From Emticicia agri (lineage in GTDB: Bacteria > Bacteroidota > Bacteroidia > Cytophagales > Spirosomataceae), in assembly GCF_004168285.1 (NCBI RefSeq), contig NZ_SEWF01000020.1, forward strand, positions 56,990-120,989: a stretch of 64,000 bases of DNA. Direction: 5' to 3'. Positions 50,157-59,112 of the stretch are shown here, in pieces. The position numbers and the translations under genes are program-made. The notes beneath the pieces were generated by a model. That model worked only from the letters and a program-made list of their open reading frames with translations. It did no database searches and was not told the origin of the DNA. Numbering within the stretch: position 1 is the first letter of the stretch; each line of letters begins with the position of its first letter.

Positions 50157-50951
50157 TCAAATTTTGGCGTACATTTTTGATGACCAATACTGGGTTTCGG
50201 TCTCCATCAATGAGTTATTCAGCACATTTTCTTTAGCTGCATGCTGAAAATAAGGTAACTCAAAGGCAGATTTGATACTTTTCAACTGACTTTCGTTATG
50301 GCAATTGGTACCAAAAAAAGCTACCATATTTTTCTTTACCAAAGTTTCAGCTATTTCCTGTGCCTGTTTAGAATAATAGCCTGTCAATGAACCGATATTT
50401 ACCTGAAAGAGAACACCATTGAATAATAATCTGGTAAGTGTATCAATATTGTTTAAAGAAATATAACGTTCGGGATGCGCCAATACCGGAATATATCCTG
50501 CCTGTTGGATACGATGGGCAGATTCAATGAGATAAGAGGGTTTGCTAATAAAAGAGGCTTCAAATAATAGATATTTTTTCTGATTCCCGAATGATAATAT
50601 TTCACCAAGTTCAATTAATCTGAATAAATTATCTTCCAAATAATATTCTGCCGAAGCATCTATTTCAACATGAATGTTATTTCTTTTCAGAATACTTCTC
50701 AAAAGGTGTAGGGATTGAAGAATATCTTCATATGAGTTGTTATAAAAACCACTCATTACATGAGGCGTAGCAATAATTTTTTTGTATCCTAAGGCTTGAA
50801 GTGCTCTTATAATGGTAATACTTTGGTCAATGTTAGAAGCTCCATCATCTAAGTGGGGTAGAATATGAGCGTGTACATCGACAGTTAGTGGGTGTTGGGT
50901 AAAAGCACTATTTTTTCCTAATAGAGGTTTTTTGAACAATGTTTCAAACAT
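50157..50951 (-). CDS. CpsB/CapC-like PHP-domain tyrosine phosphatase homologue
   Basis: The 264-residue protein shows the PHP signature: DVHAHILPHLDDGAS at 25-39, IIATPHVMSGFY near 59-70, the central FEASF and VLAHPERYI near 156-164. CpsB enzymes dephosphorylate tyrosine kinases of capsule export. At the last metal-binding motif the sequence is GTNCHN (214-219), where an Asp is expected at N216, which may weaken metal binding or activity. A dTDP-rhamnose epimerase gene follows upstream on the same strand, fitting a surface-polysaccharide context. Confidence 0.85.
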   Translation of the reverse strand: MFETLFKKPLLGKNSAFTQHPLTVDVHAHILPHLDDGASNIDQSITIIRALQALGYKKIIATPHVMSGFYNNSYEDILQSLHLLRSILKRNNIHVEIDASAEYYLEDNLFRLIELGEILSFGNQKKYLLFEASFISKPSYLIESAHRIQQAGYIPVLAHPERYISLNNIDTLTRLLFNGVLFQVNIGSLTGYYSKQAQEIAETLVKKNMVAFFGTNCHNESQLKSIKSAFELPYFQHAAKENVLNNSLMETETQYWSSKMYAKI

Positions 50952-51163
50952 TGAATTTTGTTGTTTTGTGGCTTAATTCAGGATTCATTCAAAATGGATT
51001 TCTCCATGATTACAAATGTAAACCAACACCGTGCCAAAGCACCCCTTTATTTGTAGAAATATACTAAGCGGTAGCAAATGCTTAATATCAATAGGTTAAA
51101 AAAAAATATTTAAAAGATGATAAAATTGGTATTATTTATGACAACATGGATGCGTTGTTCATC

Positions 51164-51694
51164 TTAAAAAATATCTCTGAATCTCGGCAATTCTAAATCT
51201 TTTTGTGAGATATTTGGCTGTTCAATACCCCAGTCAATGGCAAGTTCAGGGTCATTCCAAATAATTCCTCCTTCCGAAGATTTATCGTAAAAGTTTGTAC
51301 ATTTATACGTAAACAAGCACTGTTCTAAAGCAAGGAAACCGTGGGCAAATCCGGCAGGAATATAAACCATGTTCTGAGTTGTAGCATCTAAAAGAAACTT
51401 TTCATGTTTGCCGAAAGTAGGAGAACCCGGGCGTAAATCTACCGCTACATCTAGCGCTTTTCCCATAATAACTCTTACCAGTTTTCCTTGTGCATGTGGG
51501 TCTGTCTGAAAGTGTAAGCCCCGCAATACACCCGAAGAAGATAGAGACTGATTATCTTGTACAAAATCAAAAGGAATGCCATTATCAGCGAAGGCTTTTT
51601 TGTGATAAGATTCTAAAAAATATCCTCTTTCATCGCCAAAAATACGAGGAAAAATTTCTATTAAACCCTCGATAGATGTTTGTCTAAACTCCAT
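51164..51694 (-). CDS. rfbC: dTDP-4-dehydrorhamnose 3,5-epimerase
   Basis: The 176-residue cupin-type protein is RmlC/RfbC: GVLRGLHFQ near 54-62 with the catalytic histidine, then KLVRVIMGKALDVAVDLRPG, and GFAHGFLALE near 113-122, followed by YKCTNFYDKSSEGGI. It turns dTDP-4-dehydro-6-deoxyglucose into the L-rhamnose precursor. The other rhamnose genes (rfbA, B, D) are not here. Length is normal. The neighbouring cpsB-like gene is 212 bases away. Confidence 0.95.
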   Translation of the reverse strand: MEFRQTSIEGLIEIFPRIFGDERGYFLESYHKKAFADNGIPFDFVQDNQSLSSSGVLRGLHFQTDPHAQGKLVRVIMGKALDVAVDLRPGSPTFGKHEKFLLDATTQNMVYIPAGFAHGFLALEQCLFTYKCTNFYDKSSEGGIIWNDPELAIDWGIEQPNISQKDLELPRFRDIF

Positions 51695-51885
51695 TATTCT
51701 TTATATTCGATTTTTAGATTAGCAGGAAATATTTATCTGCTTTTTCCATTGCAAAAAGATAATACTGACTATCAGGTTTCGATCTACAATTATTTAATGC
51801 AAAAGTAACACTTCTGAAATAATTTCCAGGGACTTTTTCAATTAAATCAATAGAATTGAAGAAATTTGCTAAAATTTTTTAATTT

Positions 51886-52722
51886 ATGACCAAACAAGCG
51901 CTTTTTGAACAAATTTTATTGAAAAAATCTTACCTATGTGTAGGACTTGATACAGACATAAAAAAAATACCACCACACCTTTTGCAAGCCAAAGATCCGG
52001 TTTTTGAATTTAATCGACAGATTATTGATGCTACTGCCCCATATGCCGTTGCTTACAAACCAAATATTGCGTTTTATGAAGCAATGGGAGTAAAGGGTTG
52101 GGAAAGCCTGCAAAAGACAATGAAATATATCCCAAAAGAATGTTTTACAATTGCTGATGCCAAAAGAGGAGACATAGGGAATACCTCAGAACTATACGCA
52201 CGTACATTTTTTGATAAAAATTCTTCAGGCTTCGATTTTGACGCTGTTACAGTAGCCCCTTATATGGGTAGAGATTCTGTACAGCCCTTTTTAGCTTTTG
52301 AGAATAAATGGGTTATATTGCTGGCACTTACCTCTAATGTAGGAAGCAATGATTTTCAGCACTTGAAAATTGAAGTTGAAGGCGAGCCAAAAAAATTATA
52401 TCAACAGGTACTTACAAAGTCGCAGGAGTGGGGAAGTAGCGAATCTTTGATGTATGTAGTAGGTGCTACACAAGCCGATAAATTAGCTGAGATTCGTGAA
52501 ATAGTTCCAGACCATTTTCTATTAGTGCCAGGAGTGGGCGCGCAAGGGGGTAGCCTTGAAGAAGTATCACGTTATGGAATGAATAAAAAATGCGGGCTTT
52601 TAGTAAACTCATCAAGAGCAATTATTTATGCTTCCAGTGGAGAAGATTTTGCTGAAAGAGCTGAAGAAGAAGCAAAAAAAGTACAGCAGGAAATGGAAAA
52701 GTACCTTTCAGCAATTGTATAA
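51886..52722 (+). CDS. pyrF: Orotidine 5'-phosphate decarboxylase
   Basis: The 278-residue protein makes UMP from OMP. The catalytic motif is [20 protein letters not shown] near 88-107; other family stretches are [27 protein letters not shown], and [15 protein letters not shown] near 212. The length and layout fit the longer type 2 PyrF branch. It precedes a DUF2851 gene by 26 bases on the same strand and may share its transcript. Confidence 0.95.
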   Translation: MTKQALFEQILLKKSYLCVGLDTDIKKIPPHLLQAKDPVFEFNRQIIDATAPYAVAYKPNIAFYEAMGVKGWESLQKTMKYIPKECFTIADAKRGDIGNTSELYARTFFDKNSSGFDFDAVTVAPYMGRDSVQPFLAFENKWVILLALTSNVGSNDFQHLKIEVEGEPKKLYQQVLTKSQEWGSSESLMYVVGATQADKLAEIREIVPDHFLLVPGVGAQGGSLEEVSRYGMNKKCGLLVNSSRAIIYASSGEDFAERAEEEAKKVQQEMEKYLSAIV

Positions 52723-52748
52723 TTTTAAGTTGATAGGCTTATAGCACT

Positions 52749-54020
52749 ATGACAGAAGCTTTTATTCACTACCTGTGGCAATTTCAACAATTTAATAAAA
52801 CATTGCTACAAACAACAAATCAGGAGCCTATCAAGGTTCTGAAAACCGGTATTCTTAATACCGATGCAGGTCCTGATTTTTCGCAAGCAAGGCTACAGAT
52901 TGGAGAAATAGAATGGGCAGGCAATATCGAGATTCATATTAAATCGTCAGACTGGAATAACCATAATCACCAATTTGATGGTGCTTATAATAATGTAATT
53001 CTGCATGTAGTATGGCACCATGATAAGCCTATTTTACGGGAAGATGGCAGCGAAATTCCGACGCTGGAGTTGAGACCAATTACAGATGGAGTATTATTGA
53101 ACAAATTTCAGACTCTTCTTGCCAATAAAACTGTAATTCCTTGTGCTTCACAATTCAGGACTGTTTCAGCTTTAGCCAGAATTGCTACTTTAGATAAAGT
53201 ATTGGCGAAAAGACTGATACAGAAATCGAAAATTGTAGAGGAATTATTAGGGGAAAATAATGGAGACTGGGAGGAAACTACCTATCAGCTACTGGCTAAA
53301 AACTTTGGCTTTAAAATTAATTCTGAAGCTTTTCTTCGGCTGGCTAAAAATCTACCTTTGAAAATCCTGCAAAAGCATCGGGATAATCTTACGCAGATTG
53401 AAGCCATTCTTTTCGGACAATCGGGATTATTGGAAGAAGTAGACGAATATTCAAAGAAATTAGCACAGGAATATAATTTCTTTGCAGTTAAGTTTTCATT
53501 GAAAGCCCAGATGTTGAATGTGCACGAGTGGAAACTGCTTCGTACACGTCCGGCCAATTTCCCGACTATCAGAATTGCCCAACTGGCAAAGTTAATTACC
53601 CTACAAAAAAGTTTTTTCTCCTTGTTTACCCAAACTGAATCTATCGAAGATTTACGCAGGGCACTTCAGATTCAACAATCAGAGTACTGGCAGGAGCATT
53701 ATCATTTTGACAAAAAGGCAGAACGGAAAAGCAAAGGAATAGGGAAAGATTCGGTAGATAATCTTTTAATCAATACAGTTATACCTTTACTGGCTTGCTA
53801 TTCTCAGAAAATGGATAATCAATCCTATATGGATAGAGCCATTGCATTTTTAGAGTCTTTGCCACCGGAAAGTAATCATATTATTGATATGTGGAAAAAT
53901 CTTGGGTTAACCATAAAATCTGCTTTTGATGCGCAGGCAAGTATTGAATTATATAACAATTTCTGTAGCCAGAAAAAATGCTTGCAGTGTAATATAGGTG
54001 TAGAGATTTTAAAGAAATAA
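52749..54020 (+). CDS. DUF2851-family protein
   Basis: The 423-residue protein is a conserved Bacteroidota family: MTEAFIHYLWQFQQFNKTLL, LNTDAGPDFSQARLQIGEIE (37-60), WAGNIEIHIKSSDWNNHNHQ, and AYNNVILHVVWHHDKPI near 80-97. A His-rich motif DWNNHNHQFD and Glu/Asp residues suggest a metal site. The C-terminus carries CSQKKCLQC, a possible zinc-binding Cys pair, and the function is unknown. It ends 10 bases before a strong terminator. Confidence 0.85.
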   Translation: MTEAFIHYLWQFQQFNKTLLQTTNQEPIKVLKTGILNTDAGPDFSQARLQIGEIEWAGNIEIHIKSSDWNNHNHQFDGAYNNVILHVVWHHDKPILREDGSEIPTLELRPITDGVLLNKFQTLLANKTVIPCASQFRTVSALARIATLDKVLAKRLIQKSKIVEELLGENNGDWEETTYQLLAKNFGFKINSEAFLRLAKNLPLKILQKHRDNLTQIEAILFGQSGLLEEVDEYSKKLAQEYNFFAVKFSLKAQMLNVHEWKLLRTRPANFPTIRIAQLAKLITLQKSFFSLFTQTESIEDLRRALQIQQSEYWQEHYHFDKKAERKSKGIGKDSVDNLLINTVIPLLACYSQKMDNQSYMDRAIAFLESLPPESNHIIDMWKNLGLTIKSAFDAQASIELYNNFCSQKKCLQCNIGVEILKK

Positions 54021-54029
54021 TTAAAAACA

Positions 54030-54061
54030 AAATGCCTTGAGAGCTAAACTTCAAGGCATTT
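54030..54061. terminator. Bidirectional terminator between DUF2851 and the small membrane gene
   Basis: AAATGCCTTGA pairs perfectly with TCAAGGCATTT. It lies between convergent genes and has A-rich/T-rich flanks on both sides, so it can serve both strands. Confidence 0.85.
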
Positions 54062-54082
54062 ATTTTATCGGCCAAAATAAAC

Positions 54083-54295
54083 CTAAGCACGGTTAATCAG
54101 ACTTATGCCTGATACCATCAGAATAAAACCCAATATAGCCGGAGCAATTTTTCGGGCTCCTTCTACATCAAATCCCATAAGTCTATTATTGCTCGACATA
54201 AAAGCGGCACAGGCAAAAAGTAATAATATTAAGCCTATTCCTGTTAATATTCCTCCTAAAGTTCTTTTAAACTTGGCGTTTTCGTCATTATTCAT
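54083..54295 (-). CDS. Small two-helix membrane protein
   Basis: The 70-residue protein has two hydrophobic helices (about 12-33, containing GGILTGIGLILLLFACAAF, and 48-66), separated by a short polar loop SSNNRLMGFDVEGARKI. The family is not known to me. It starts 6 bases downstream of the cca stop codon on the same strand, so it may be co-transcribed with cca. Confidence 0.6.
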   Translation of the reverse strand: MNNDENAKFKRTLGGILTGIGLILLLFACAAFMSSNNRLMGFDVEGARKIAPAILGFILMVSGISLINRA

Positions 54296-54301
54296 AAAAA
54301 A

Positions 54302-55768
54302 TTAAGATTTAGGTTCAAGTGAATGTGCAAATTCCTTTATTTGTTCTTTACTCTTTACTGGTTTAAAATTTAGCTTTTCTCCCTCTGCAAGCATAAAATC
54401 ATAAGCTATATCGAAGTCATTCGGGATGATGCCATCAAGAATAGCCTCTCTGATAGCTACCTTTATATCACCTACTTCACGGGATGGTTTCAAAGCAAAT
54501 ACTTCCATAATAATTTCTCCTGTAATAACAGGCTGAAAATTACGAAGTTTGTCTTTAGCCTCCAGTTCTATCAGCATTTCTTCCACTTTATCAAAGTTGC
54601 TTAAATAGCGCTTTACTTTGTTCATATCTTTGGAGGTAATATCTGCCCTGCACAAAATCATCAGATATTCAATATCATTACCTGCTTCAAATAATACTCT
54701 GCGGAGCGCTGAATCTGTTACACCTTCTTTAGCGAGAGCAATCGGGCGTAAATGCAGTCTTACCAGATTCTTTACCATCTTCATCTTGGCGTCTAACGGC
54801 AATTTCAACTTCCTGAAAATACCCGGTGTCATTTTTGCCCCTAATTCTTCATGCCCATGAAAAGTCCATCCTGCCTTTGGGTGAAAACGTTTGGTGGCAG
54901 GTTTGGCAATATCGTGCAGAATTGCCGCCCAGCGTAGCCATAAGTCGTTTGATTTGACTGCCACATTGTCTAATACCTGCAAGGTATGATAAAAATTATC
55001 TTTATGCCCTTTGCCATCCTGCGTTTCAACTCCCTGTAACTCGCAGAATTCAGGGAAAATGATTTGTAGCAGACCTGTATAAAACAAGAGTTTGAACCCA
55101 TAAGATGGTGTTCTGGATAGCACAATCTTATTCAGTTCTTCGGTAATCCGTTCCTGCGATACAATACTAATACGGTCTTTCATAGCCGCAATGGCATCGA
55201 AAGTTGTTCCTTCAATATCAAAACCTAATTGCGAAGCAAAACGGATGGCTCGCATCATACGTAGTGGGTCGTCAGAAAAAGTAATTTCCGGACTCAATGG
55301 TGTTCGGATAATTTTCTTCTGAATATCAGCTACCCCATCAAAAGGGTCAATAAGCTGACCAAAATCGTTGATATTTAGCGAAATACCCAAGGCATTAATC
55401 GTGAAATCACGTCTTTGCTGGTCGTCTTCTAAAGTCCCATCTTCTACCAAAGGTTTACGAGACTCCAGGCGGTAAGACTCTTTTCTGGCTCCTACAAACT
55501 CTACCTCCAAATCATCTATTTTAATCTGGGCTGTACCAAAGTTTTTAAAAAAACTCACATGTACCTTATCACCTAATTTACTGGCCACTCTTTCTGCTAA
55601 ACCAATGCCACTACCCAGACAAACTACATCAATATCTTTATTAGGTCTTTTCAGTATCAGGTCACGTACATATCCGCCAATGACATACGCCTCCAACCCC
55701 AGTTCAGTGGCCGAACGGGCAATTATGTCGAAAATTGGTTCGTTAGCTATATTTTCTTTAAAATTCAT
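54302..55768 (-). CDS. cca: CCA tRNA nucleotidyltransferase with HD domain
   Basis: I chose the ATG at 55768 (488 residues); an upstream ATG at 55810 adds 14 residues inside a palindromic repeat. The nucleotidyltransferase motifs are YVIGGYVRDLILKRPNKDID near 28-47, EDDQQRRDFTINALGISLN near 112-130, and DPLRMMRAIRFASQLGF near 166. The HD domain is at about 275-320 with WAAILHDIAKPATKR and FHGHEELGAKM. It adds or repairs the 3' CCA end of tRNAs. Such HD-bearing versions may have extra phosphohydrolase activity. Confidence 0.93.
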   Translation of the reverse strand: MNFKENIANEPIFDIIARSATELGLEAYVIGGYVRDLILKRPNKDIDVVCLGSGIGLAERVASKLGDKVHVSFFKNFGTAQIKIDDLEVEFVGARKESYRLESRKPLVEDGTLEDDQQRRDFTINALGISLNINDFGQLIDPFDGVADIQKKIIRTPLSPEITFSDDPLRMMRAIRFASQLGFDIEGTTFDAIAAMKDRISIVSQERITEELNKIVLSRTPSYGFKLLFYTGLLQIIFPEFCELQGVETQDGKGHKDNFYHTLQVLDNVAVKSNDLWLRWAAILHDIAKPATKRFHPKAGWTFHGHEELGAKMTPGIFRKLKLPLDAKMKMVKNLVRLHLRPIALAKEGVTDSALRRVLFEAGNDIEYLMILCRADITSKDMNKVKRYLSNFDKVEEMLIELEAKDKLRNFQPVITGEIIMEVFALKPSREVGDIKVAIREAILDGIIPNDFDIAYDFMLAEGEKLNFKPVKSKEQIKEFAHSLEPKS

Positions 55769-55783
55769 TATATAAGTTGTTGT

Positions 55784-55863
55784 GTCTTGAACTGTAATTT
55801 CACTGAACATAGATAATTACTATAAAGTAGATTCAGTGTAATCATTAAATCAGAGTTTAAGAC
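55784..55863. repeat. Short palindromic repeat, family B copy 4
   Basis: GTCTTGAACTGTAATTTCACTGAA at the left pairs in part with TTCAGTGTAATCATTAAATCAGAGTTTAAGAC at the right. At 80 bases it is shorter than the other B copies. It lies directly upstream of cca, not in a convergent gap, and reaches into the longer possible cca frame. Confidence 0.65.
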
Positions 55864-55958
55864 ATTAAAAACAGCAAGTTTGTTTTTAACAGTATAATTA
55901 CTGAGAAAAGTTGCAATTTAATAAGGATTCAAGATTTTAGGGCGTATAGATAAAAAAA

Positions 55959-55986
55959 TAGCCGATAATTTTATCGGCTATACAAA
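55959..55986 (-). terminator. Terminator of the exbB-exbD operon
   Basis: TAGCCGATAA pairs with TTATCGGCTA (2-base loop as drawn, effectively 6), and on the minus strand TTTTTTT follows. It sits 22 bases past the exbD stop codon. Confidence 0.85.
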
Positions 55987-56008
55987 ATCTATTTAAGCGT
56001 TACGGCTT

Positions 56009-56410
56009 TTATTTAGAAAGTTCAGTGGCTAATACCATCCGTATCTTGAGTTTTGCTCCTAACGACATCGCATCTACTAAATCCTGTACAGTAAGCGAGC
56101 TTTCTGCTCTTAATACTACCGTTGGTTCTTCCATATTTGCAGTAGCTGCTATCAGCCTTTCCTCTAATTGAGGAAATGGCACGGGCGTGCTATTAATATA
56201 ATAAACCTTGTCTTTGGTAATTGTCAACGAAATAGGTTGCTTGCTTACATCGTGTGTTGATTTAGATGATTTAGGTAAAAGCAACTTGATTACGTTGGGG
56301 TTCCCCAAAGTAGATATAATCAGGAAGAATAACAACAGGAAAAACATGATGTCGTTCAATGAGGCTGTTGATATTTCGGCTTCGAATCTTCTCTGTCTTT
56401 TTAATTTCAT
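56009..56410 (-). CDS. exbD: ExbD/TolR-family biopolymer transport protein
   Basis: The 133-residue protein has a basic cytoplasmic N-terminus, one transmembrane helix (about 20-38) carrying the essential proton-relay Asp (D20 in ASLNDIMFFLLLFF), and a periplasmic domain ending AKLKIRMVLATELSK. It couples the proton gradient to outer-membrane processes with ExbB. It follows exbB by 28 bases. No tonB is in the window. Confidence 0.9.
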   Translation of the reverse strand: MKLKRQRRFEAEISTASLNDIMFFLLLFFLIISTLGNPNVIKLLLPKSSKSTHDVSKQPISLTITKDKVYYINSTPVPFPQLEERLIAATANMEEPTVVLRAESSLTVQDLVDAMSLGAKLKIRMVLATELSK

Positions 56411-56438
56411 TCCTATAAAAAATCAGATGAGTGAAAAA

Positions 56439-57116
56439 TTATCTGGCTGGTTCGTTCAGAGTATCCAGGAAGTCCATCACAGTAGCTTGCAGATGAATCC
56501 CGAACTTATCAATCAACATATTGATGCCATGATAACCGGCATAGGCAATAACGCCTACAATAAGACCTGTAAATGATGAAATCATTTTTTCGTACAAACC
56601 ATTGGCGATAATTTCGATAGTGAAGTTTCCGGTAGTGGCAATATCATAGAAGATACGGATAATACCCGAAATGGTACCGATGAAACCCAGAATAGGTGCA
56701 ACCCCGGCAATCAGCCCAAGGTAACCCATGTTTTTTTCCATTTTAGAAACTTCCAGATTCGCCTGGATTTCCATCGCACTTTCAATGTCTTTTACTGGTC
56801 GGCCAATACGTGTGATACCTTTTTCCAATATACGTGAAATCGGCAGGTTGGTACTTTTACAAAGGGTAATGGCCGTACGTAAGTCGCCACGTAAGATATT
56901 GTCTTTTAATGTTCTCAGAAAGCCAAAATCAATGTTAGAAGCACCCTTGATAAACAGGTAACGCTCTACAATGAAAAATATGGACAAAAACAGTAAAAAT
57001 AATAAGGGATAAACAACAACGCCACCTTTCAATAACAGGCTTAGATAATTAATCGATTGGGCATTTGCTGCAGTTGAAGTTGAATCTGTAACTTGAAGCA
57101 AAATTGGTTGTAGCAT
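56439..57116 (-). CDS. exbB: MotA/TolQ/ExbB proton-channel family protein
   Basis: The 225-residue protein has three transmembrane helices (about 33-53, 128-150 and 170-192). Diagnostic stretches are LFLSIFFIVERYLFIKGAS, GYLGLIAGVAPILGFIGTIS near 128-147, and KMISSFTGLIVGVIAYAGYH near 170-189. It forms the proton channel with ExbD. It is the first gene of a two-gene operon. Confidence 0.92.
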   Translation of the reverse strand: MLQPILLQVTDSTSTAANAQSINYLSLLLKGGVVVYPLLFLLFLSIFFIVERYLFIKGASNIDFGFLRTLKDNILRGDLRTAITLCKSTNLPISRILEKGITRIGRPVKDIESAMEIQANLEVSKMEKNMGYLGLIAGVAPILGFIGTISGIIRIFYDIATTGNFTIEIIANGLYEKMISSFTGLIVGVIAYAGYHGINMLIDKFGIHLQATVMDFLDTLNEPAR

Positions 57117-57369
57117 GAGGCAAAGAATATAGGTTTTCGTTATAAACTTTAAGAAAGCTGAATTTAGTATGCAAGTTAGCGTTTTTTTTAAAGTATATCA
57201 GAAGAATACCACGATTGTTAAGACTGAAATTGATTAAACGCAATATTTTAATGATTACTTATTATCTGACACTTGATTAAAATCAATTTCGAACGGGAAC
57301 AAAGAATGATATGGATTTTATTTTTACGTTTGTACAGTTAATTAAACTATAACCTTACGCTGAATAGTT

Positions 57370-57738
57370 ATGAATTTTATCAGGCTGGTACCCAATATTT
57401 TCTACATTGATATACAAGAGGCACTTAAAACGTTTGTTGATTGTCTTGAATTCAGGATTGAATATGACGAAATCAAGTCATACAGGCCATTTTGCGTAGT
57501 ATCGAAAGGAAATTTACATATAAATATCTTTCAGGATGAAGCATTAGCAAAAGAGCATAATCCCGAATTAAGACTCGTAACAGATAATATTGAAGAAGTA
57601 TATGCCAAAGTTTCTGCATCGCATCCGCATTTATTGCACCCCAATCTGAGTAAAATTACGCTTCGTCCATGGGGTGCCAGAGAATTTGCTTTAATGGATA
57701 AGCAGTTGGGAATTGTTGTGCAACAGTGGGGAAAGTAG
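57370..57738 (+). CDS. VOC/glyoxalase-fold protein
   Basis: The 122-residue protein matches a single-domain vicinal oxygen chelate fold (RLVPNIFYIDIQEALKTFVD, then TDNIEEVYAKVSASHPHLL and ALMDKQLGIVVQQWGK). The FALMDKQLG strand is characteristic. No metal-ligand set is obvious, so it may be a bleomycin-resistance-like or unknown-ligand binder. It is monocistronic and distinct in sequence from the VOC gene at 10023. Confidence 0.7.
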   Translation: MNFIRLVPNIFYIDIQEALKTFVDCLEFRIEYDEIKSYRPFCVVSKGNLHINIFQDEALAKEHNPELRLVTDNIEEVYAKVSASHPHLLHPNLSKITLRPWGAREFALMDKQLGIVVQQWGK

Positions 57739-57925
57739 GTTTTGCGTGCTAAGAATGCTTGGTATTGGGGCAGATAAATCTATTGTGGATTAAATATTTA
57801 GCCAAACTGTAAGGTGTGATAGGGGTATTCCTAAAATATTGGAATCACCCTAAAGACCGCACAATTAACAATAGTTATAAACCATTTTCTTGTCAGATGG
57901 TTATATTAAAAAAACTACCACAACA

Positions 57926-58348
57926 ATGAAAGCACGCCCTATTATACTAATAGAGGACGATTCTGATGACAAGGATATTCTTGAAGAAGTCTTGACTGAA
58001 TTAAATCTACCTAATAAAATTATATGGTTTAAGAATTGTATAGATGCCCGTCAATATCTTGATACTACCACAGATAGTCCGTTTATTATTATATGTGATA
58101 TTAATCTGCCCTTACAAAGTGGTATGGAATTTAAAAGGCAAATAGATAGCAATCTTGAAATGCGAAGAAAGAGTATTCCTTTTGTGTTTTATTCTACCTC
58201 CGCAAGTCAGAAATTGGTCAACGAAGCTTATATGGAATTTACGGTGCAGGGTTTCTTTAAGAAAGAATATGATTTTGAACAAATTAAGAACCATATGCGA
58301 ATAATAATGACCTACTGGGCTATTTGTAAGCATCCTAATGCAACTTAG
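57926..58348 (+). CDS. Single-domain response regulator, Rcp1-like
   Basis: The protein is 140 residues from the ATG at 57926, which starts MKARPIILIEDDSDD; an upstream alternative adds an unlikely leader. The receiver domain has EDD at 10-12, phosphoacceptor D58 in IIICDINLP, YST near 92 and K in FFKKEYDF. Asp-rich N-termini like DDSDDKD occur in Rcp1-type regulators that pair with phytochrome or PAS kinases. No kinase is adjacent. It is convergent with the regulator at 58363. Confidence 0.88.
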   Translation: MKARPIILIEDDSDDKDILEEVLTELNLPNKIIWFKNCIDARQYLDTTTDSPFIIICDINLPLQSGMEFKRQIDSNLEMRRKSIPFVFYSTSASQKLVNEAYMEFTVQGFFKKEYDFEQIKNHMRIIMTYWAICKHPNAT

Positions 58349-58355
58349 ATTTCAG

Positions 58356-58370
58356 GAGCCTATCAGGCTC
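58356..58370. terminator. Small hairpin between the two convergent regulators
   Basis: GAGCC-TATCA-GGCTC, with the sequence TTT following, overlaps the last codons of the minus-strand gene. It is a weak shared terminator. Confidence 0.4.
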
Positions 58371-58839
58371 TTTGCAACATTCTTTCCGACAGAAAATATA
58401 ATTCTTTTTCCGGGGTGAAGTTTTCTTTCCAGTCCAGTTTCAAGACCTTGTTAACCATCTTCAACAGATTATGGCCTTCATTGGGTTTAAGTATATACAA
58501 ATTGGCACCAGCATAGTAGGTTTCTTCAATTTCAGCATGTGCCGAAGAAGTGCTGAGAATAATACAAGGCGTAGTTTTATAGCGTTTGTTAGTCCGAATC
58601 TGCTTTAAGCATTCTTTTCCATTCATTTTAGGCATATTCAAATCCAGAAAAATAATATCCGGCTTGCTGTCTGCGTGTGTCAGTTTTTCAACGGCATCAT
58701 GTCCATTGCTCACGATGGTCAGTTCTGTCGGGAACGGAAGTTCGGCAAGGGCATCAGAGAAAAAGAACTGGTCGTCTTCATCATCTTCAGCTAATAGTAC
58801 TTTTATAGGGGCGTAATTATCGGTTAATACATATTTCAT
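58363..58839 (-). CDS. Single-domain response regulator
   Basis: The 158-residue protein has a receiver domain with AEDDEDD near 17-23, phosphoacceptor D66 in IIFLDLNMP, and K in YILKPNEGHN. It has a ~10-residue N-terminal extension and a ~20-residue tail (WKENFTPEKELYFLSERMLQRA). No output domain or kinase is adjacent. It ends 15 bases from the convergent regulator at 57926. Confidence 0.9.
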   Translation of the reverse strand: MKYVLTDNYAPIKVLLAEDDEDDQFFFSDALAELPFPTELTIVSNGHDAVEKLTHADSKPDIIFLDLNMPKMNGKECLKQIRTNKRYKTTPCIILSTSSAHAEIEETYYAGANLYILKPNEGHNLLKMVNKVLKLDWKENFTPEKELYFLSERMLQRA

Positions 58840-59112
58840 AAATGGAGCATTTTATTATCGGACAATTATTCAGGCTAACTGCCACCCACACAGTTTGTAT
58901 GCATTAATATCAATGGTAGATGGTTTTGTAACTTTGGTGGGGCGGAGAAATAGAAGAATTTTCCGTACAAAATACTTTAGGCTAGGATAACCTGGTTTTA
59001 TGTTCTAAAAATGCTTCTCGGAATTATATGAGTTTAATCAAATAAGTTTTATATTCGATTGTTTAGAAATATTTATATAATAAAACATATATTGAAGCTT
59101 ATTATACAAATT

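Noticed and set aside
59059..59112. The upstream ATG of the esterase-like gene as the start
   Set aside because: It would put a second hydrophobic stretch before a normal signal peptide beginning at 59113.
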